A stretch of 64,000 nt of DNA. Origin: UBA2336 sp031395485. Its GTDB lineage: Bacteria > Bacteroidota > Bacteroidia > Cytophagales > Cyclobacteriaceae. Location of the stretch: contig JANNUS010000008.1 in NCBI GenBank assembly GCA_031395485.1, forward strand, positions 1-64,000, given 5' to 3'. The position numbers and the translations under genes are program-made. This document shows, in pieces, positions 60,677 through 64,000 of this stretch (positions are counted from its first letter, which is position 1; each line of letters starts with the position of its first letter). A model generated the notes under the pieces. That model made no database searches. It was not told the DNA's origin and was given only the letters and a program-made list of their open reading frames with translations.

Positions 60677-61840
60677 ATGGTGTATAATCGTCATATTCTT
60701 TCAAAAGTACTTGAATACCTGCAGTTTTTCCCTGTTACTGGTTTAATCGGTCCGCGGCAGGTTGGGAAGACTACATTGGTCAAATCATTGGCGGGTTCAT
60801 TTAACCCTCAACCCATTTATTTAGATCTTGAATCTTCAAGGGATCGTGTTAAGCTATCAGATCCGCGTCTTTTTCTGAAAGAGTATAGTGACAGACTTGT
60901 AATTCTGGACGAGATCCAATACGTACCAGAGCTTTTCAGCGAACTTCGCGGCATCATTGATGAGGATAGAAGACCGGGTAGGTTTTTGATCCTTGGATCA
61001 TCTTCACCCCAATTGATGCAACAAAGTGCTGAATCATTGGCAGGTCGTATTGGTTATCTTGAACTCACACCCTTCATGGTTAGCGAAATCAATCCGGAAG
61101 AACAACAGAAACTTTGGTTCCGTGGAGGTTTTCCGAATTCGTTCACTGCACCTACAGATGAATTAAGTTTCAACTGGAGGAAAAACTTCATACGCACCTA
61201 TATTGAACGAGACCTTCCGGGCCTTGGGTTGTCAGTCGATTCTATTGTATTGGAAAAGTTTTGGCGAATGCTGTGTAGTTTTCATGGCAATGTCTGGAAT
61301 GCGGAGAATTTCTCTCGCGCAATGGGGCTTACCGGAAAAACAGTAAATCGTTACCTTGATTTTATGCAGCAAGCCTTTCTGGTGAATCGTTTGTTGCCGT
61401 TTTCAACGAATGAAAAAAAACGACTCGTGAAGTCCGCAAAAATTTATATTAGGGATTCAGGAATCTTACATGGACTTCAGGACATTATTTCTTTTGAAGC
61501 CCTTGCAGGAAATATTCTTTTGGGTAGTTCCTGGGAAGGTCATGTGATTGAGCAAATTCAGCGAAAGGGAACTGACCGTTGGCAATATTTTTTTTACAGA
61601 ACTCATCAAGGTACTGAATGTGATTTAGTGCTGGTGCGCTCGGGTAAAGTAGAAGCAGCAATTGAAATCAAGTATTCTTCTTCTCCCTCATTGAGCAAGG
61701 GACTTCGACTAGCCATGGAAGATTTGAATGCCAGGAAAGGTTTCATTATTGTCCCGGAGGGTGCTCGCTTTCCACTATCCGAAAATGTTACAGTAGTCTC
61801 ATTGTATGATTTTCTTATGCAGGACCTTATCAAACTATAA
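60677..61840 (+). CDS. AAA-type ATP-binding protein with DUF4143 domain
   Basis: A 387-residue protein with Walker A LIGPRQVGKTTLV (residues 22-34), Walker B RLVILDEIQYVPELF and the sensor-like FLILGSSSPQLM in the N-terminal ATPase half. The C-terminal DUF4143 half has the nuclease-like EGHVIEQIQRKG, RTHQGTECDLVLV and AIEIKYS (D...E-x-K pattern). These proteins occur in many copies in bacteria as mobile-looking singletons; function is unknown. It interrupts the cysN-cysQ neighbourhood and has a 133-base 5' gap. Confidence 0.9.
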   Translation: MVYNRHILSKVLEYLQFFPVTGLIGPRQVGKTTLVKSLAGSFNPQPIYLDLESSRDRVKLSDPRLFLKEYSDRLVILDEIQYVPELFSELRGIIDEDRRPGRFLILGSSSPQLMQQSAESLAGRIGYLELTPFMVSEINPEEQQKLWFRGGFPNSFTAPTDELSFNWRKNFIRTYIERDLPGLGLSVDSIVLEKFWRMLCSFHGNVWNAENFSRAMGLTGKTVNRYLDFMQQAFLVNRLLPFSTNEKKRLVKSAKIYIRDSGILHGLQDIISFEALAGNILLGSSWEGHVIEQIQRKGTDRWQYFFYRTHQGTECDLVLVRSGKVEAAIEIKYSSSPSLSKGLRLAMEDLNARKGFIIVPEGARFPLSENVTVVSLYDFLMQDLIKL

Positions 61841-61864
61841 TTGATCATTGAAAAAAATTGAAAT

Positions 61865-62632
61865 TTGAAAGACGTAACTAATAAATTATTGGCATTAGCC
61901 CTTCAAGCCGCCCAGGCCGCTTCACTAAAAATCCTGGAAGTCTACAACTCCAACGATTTCCAAACAGAAGCTAAAGGCGACAACTCTCCCTTAACACTAG
62001 CCGATAAAAAAGCCCATCAGGCCATTGTCTCTATTTTACAATCTTCCAATCTTCCCATTCTAAGCGAAGAAGGTAAAAGCATTCCCTACGATGAGCGTAA
62101 GAGCTGGGAATATTTCTGGATGGTGGACCCGCTGGATGGTACAAAAGAATTCATTAAACGAAATGGTGAGTTCACAGTAAACATTGCATTGATTGAAAAA
62201 CAAACTCCCATTCTGGGTGTGGTAACCGTGCCGGTAACAGGAGAGGAGTATTATGCTTCAACAGGCATGGGCGCTTTCTTAAAAGTGAAAGACAAAATCA
62301 CGCAGTTACCTAAACGCAATCCAGTAGACTTGAAACAAGAAGGTCTGCGGGTTGTTGCATCCCGTTCGCACATGAATGAAGAAACACAGCAATTTATAGA
62401 TCGATTAAAAAACCCCCAACTTGTTTCTTCCGGTTCTAGTTTAAAATTTATGCTTCTCGCTTCCGGCAAAGCCGATGTGTACCCACGCTTTGCACCTACC
62501 ATGGAGTGGGATACAGCCGCTGCGCACGCCATAGTCAATCAAGTGGGCATTACTGTTCTTCAGAAGGACAGTGACCGTGAGTTGGCGTACAATAAGCCTG
62601 ATCTTTTGAATCCATATTTTTTATGTAAGTAA
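61865..62632 (+). CDS. cysQ: 3'(2'),5'-bisphosphate nucleotidase
   Basis: It hydrolyses PAP (the by-product of PAPS use) to AMP. The 255-residue protein of the inositol monophosphatase fold has EEGKSIPYDERKSW, the metal motif WMVDPLDGTKEFIKRNGEFTVNIALI and the late MEWDTAAAHAIV. It starts with TTG 61865, as no ATG is suitably placed. It completes the sulfate-activation set; no PAPS reductase (cysH) or sulfite reductase is found in the window. Confidence 0.94.
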   Translation: MKDVTNKLLALALQAAQAASLKILEVYNSNDFQTEAKGDNSPLTLADKKAHQAIVSILQSSNLPILSEEGKSIPYDERKSWEYFWMVDPLDGTKEFIKRNGEFTVNIALIEKQTPILGVVTVPVTGEEYYASTGMGAFLKVKDKITQLPKRNPVDLKQEGLRVVASRSHMNEETQQFIDRLKNPQLVSSGSSLKFMLLASGKADVYPRFAPTMEWDTAAAHAIVNQVGITVLQKDSDRELAYNKPDLLNPYFLCK

Positions 62633-62662
62633 CTTTTTAGAATGCGTCATTTCGAAATAATA

Positions 62663-62806
62663 CGTCATTTCGAATGAGCAACCCTTATTTAAAATTAACA
62701 CCAATCAACGTGCGACTGAGAAATCCCCAAAGGGTTAGATGAGTTTTTGAATACGGGGACTTCTCATTTCCCACATTCCCTCACACCTTCCGCTTTCGAA
62801 GTGACG
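62663..62806 (+). repeat. CGTCAT-type palindromic repeat, array copy A
   Basis: A 144-base unit from CGTCATTTCGAATGAGC to TTTCGAAGTGACG, including AAGGGTTAGATGAG and GGGGACTTCTC. Preceded by a partial CGTCATTTCGAA at 62645-62656. Its start is 159 bases from that of copy B. The region 62633-63198 holds only these repeats. Confidence 0.88.
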
Positions 62807-62821
62807 TAAAATAAATAGCAA

Positions 62822-62965
62822 CGTCATTTCCAATGAGCAACCCTTGTTTAAAATTAACGCTGATACTCGTGCGACTGAGAAATCCCCAAAGGGTTAGATG
62901 AGTTTTTGAATAAGGGGACTTCTCATTCCCCACGTTCCCTCGCACCTTCCACTTTCGAAGTGACG
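62822..62965 (+). repeat. CGTCAT-type palindromic repeat, array copy B
   Basis: A 144-base unit nearly identical to copy A, ending ACTTTCGAAGTGACG, in the same orientation. Confidence 0.88.
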
Positions 62966-62980
62966 TAAAATAAATAACAA

Positions 62981-63099
62981 CGTCATTTCGAACCTGTCCC
63001 GCCAGGCGGGAGGAGCAACCCTTTCTTAAAATTGACACCAATCATCGTGCGACTGAGAAATCCCCCAAGGGTTAGATGAGTTTTTGAATACGGGGACTT
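62981..63099 (+). repeat. CGTCAT-type palindromic repeat, array copy C (right end lost)
   Basis: It starts CGTCATTTCGAACCTGTCCC 159 bases after copy B and keeps AAGGGTTAGATGAG and the next 20 bases (63067-63099), then diverges into unrelated sequence before the DUF4160 gene. Confidence 0.85.
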
Positions 63100-63198
63100 T
63101 CCGCGCATGCCTTCCCACAGCTCACCTGCCTGCTGTAGTCAGGAAATCCCTAAAAGTTAGATCATCTTTTAGGTATCGTTCGTATATTTACAATTCTA

Positions 63199-63483
63199 AT
63201 GGGCAAGCTCTTAATCCTTTCAAAATATATATTTCTGGTGTATGGAACTGATATTTATGAAAAGAGAAGGCATATACACGTTACGTATTCACACAGAGGT
63301 TTCAAACGAGCTTGTAAATTCTGGCTTGAGCCGGAACTAGTTCTTGATCAAGGAAAAAAGGGAGACTTTAGTGAAGCGGAATTAAACGAAATAAAAATAC
63401 TAATTGATGACCATAAAAGTATTCTGTTGAAGCAACTTGAATTATTTTATAATCACAAACCTGTTAAAGCCATACGAAAATGA
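63199..63483 (+). CDS. DUF4160 domain protein, putative toxin-antitoxin partner
   Basis: A 94-residue protein with the DUF4160 pattern: an N-terminal hydrophobic strand, the HIHVTYS segment (H-x-H-V), CKFWLEPELVL and FSEAELNEIKILIDDHKSILLKQ. DUF4160 genes are commonly paired with DUF2442 genes in a toxin-antitoxin-like arrangement, and here the partner overlaps by 4 bases (63480-63483). A TATATTTA (63183-63190) just upstream is a plausible but imperfect -7 box. The biochemical activity is unknown. The pair is embedded in repeat copies C and D. Confidence 0.82.
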   Translation: MGKLLILSKYIFLVYGTDIYEKRRHIHVTYSHRGFKRACKFWLEPELVLDQGKKGDFSEAELNEIKILIDDHKSILLKQLELFYNHKPVKAIRK

Positions 63484-63713
63484 CAACGATCAGTACACTG
63501 CCGGCCATCCGTAATATTGATTTTATTAATAGTAGTATTATGTTCGTCCATTTAGATAACGACAGGACTTTTATTGTTCCGCTTGATAAGTTCCCTGCTA
63601 TTCAACAATTATCGGAAGTGCAGAAAAAGGATTTTGAAATTATTGATGATAATCAATTATCTTTTCTTGCTATGGATGAGATCTATAGCGTTAATGATTT
63701 GATTGGAATTTGA
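63480..63713 (+). CDS. DUF2442 domain protein, putative toxin-antitoxin partner
   Basis: A 77-residue acidic protein with the DUF2442 pattern: a strand IDFINSSIMFVHLDNDRTFIVPL, KFPAIQQLSEVQKKDFEI, and the closing DDNQLSFLAMDEIYSVNDLIG, which corresponds to the family's G-x-x-W-P-D-L-D-E-D-I motif (with the Trp-Pro lost). It is translated from ATGA overlapping the DUF4160 stop. Which member is toxin or antitoxin cannot be told from sequence. Confidence 0.8.
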   Translation: MTTISTLPAIRNIDFINSSIMFVHLDNDRTFIVPLDKFPAIQQLSEVQKKDFEIIDDNQLSFLAMDEIYSVNDLIGI

Positions 63714-63717
63714 CATG

Positions 63718-63794
63718 AAGGGTTAGATGAGTTTTTGAATAAGGGGACTTCTCATTCCCCACATTCCCTTGCACCTTCCATTTTCGAAGTGACG
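63718..63794 (+). repeat. CGTCAT-type repeat, copy D (left end lost)
   Basis: The unit begins within the AAGGGTTAGATGAG motif 4 bases after the DUF2442 stop and runs to TTTCGAAGTGACG. Its first 33 bases match copy C 63067-63099 with one difference, giving a direct repeat around the gene pair. Confidence 0.85.
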
Positions 63795-63809
63795 TAAAAT
63801 AAATAGCAA

Positions 63810-63920
63810 CGTCATTTCGCAGTCCGGCCACAGGCAGGACGGAGAAATCCCCTTATTCGCGTAACCCTCAAGGGGATTTCTTCGCTCACCCTCCTTCGTC
63901 AGGTTCGCTGCGAAATGACG
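63810..63920 (+). repeat. CGTCATTTCGC-type palindromic repeat, copy E
   Basis: A 111-base palindrome from CGTCATTTCGC to GCGAAATGACG with an inner hairpin GAGAAATCCCCTT / AAGGGGATTTCTT. The remaining 80 bases to the edge show no gene. Confidence 0.85.
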
Positions 63921-64000
63921 TTCATACTATTTTAGGACTTGATATAGATAAACATATAAATTAAATACGACAGAACCTGCCTGCCGGTTAGTCAAGAAAT

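Noticed and set aside
62781..63041. 86-codon open frame on the minus strand
   Set aside because: It is made of repeat copies A-C (its protein repeats the same VIYFTSLRK segment), so it is a by-product of the array.
62663..63099. CRISPR array
   Set aside because: Units are about 144 bases, nearly identical along their whole length and contiguous with 15-base gaps. There are no short repeats with unique spacers and no cas genes.

Overview
The window reads as chromosomal DNA of a member of the Bacteroidota, most likely of the Cytophagales/Cytophagia grade. Several signs agree: promoters of the TTG-N18-20-TAnnTTTG type, few recognisable Shine-Dalgarno sites, many GTG/TTG starts, a fused E1 alpha/beta dehydrogenase, an IPExxxVDY-type protein, a DUF4468 lipoprotein, a DUF2807 (GIN) protein and an SLC13-cysC-cysD-cysN cluster. 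I cannot name the species from sequence alone. No prophage, complete insertion sequence or CRISPR array is visible.

Layout. 1-1.2 kb: 5' part of purL (minus strand, leaving the window). 1.3-3.2 kb: an alpha/beta hydrolase, then an ECF sigma factor with a small membrane protein. 3.3-10.1 kb: an efflux operon (TetR, TolC, HlyD-type adaptor, RND pump) behind a promoter whose -33/-7 interval is framed by a perfect 8-bp inverted repeat. 10.1-17.9 kb: a membrane metallophosphoesterase, DoxX, an RRM protein, a GIN-domain protein and three outer-membrane or cell-surface genes. 18-27.5 kb: housekeeping genes lgt, nadE, rnc, fabF, acpP, pyk and rqcH (NFACT). 27.6-39.7 kb: an MBL hydrolase, miaA and a surface-polysaccharide locus with glycosyltransferases, a flippase, an asparagine-synthetase-like enzyme lacking its catalytic Cys, an epimerase and methyltransferases, followed by wecB. 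40.8-50.9 kb: ruvC, a GT2, a SpoIIE phosphatase, a deacetylase-GT-TatD run, ansA, tRNA-Ser(GGA), a UMF1 transporter and an AMP nucleosidase. 51-55 kb: a solo HsdR_N nuclease-fold protein, ald and the fused E1. 55-62.6 kb: a sulfate-activation cluster (SLC13 permease, cysC, cysD, cysN, cysQ) interrupted by a GIY-YIG nuclease gene and a DUF4143 ATPase. 62.6-64 kb: an array of about 111-144 bp palindromic repeats holding a DUF4160/DUF2442 toxin-antitoxin-like pair.

Two signals are not explained by the genes. First, at least eleven junctions carry degenerate tandem repeats with a strict 7-bp period (8 bp at two further sites). Each has its own consensus, several are built as two complementary arms, and many end 0-3 bases before a start codon; one lies inside a coding sequence. 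Second, several REP-like palindrome families are concentrated in the right-hand 18 kb and bracket single genes (ansA, the GIY-YIG gene, the DUF4160/DUF2442 pair) as if these were cassettes. All coordinates and matches were read by eye; no database search was run.
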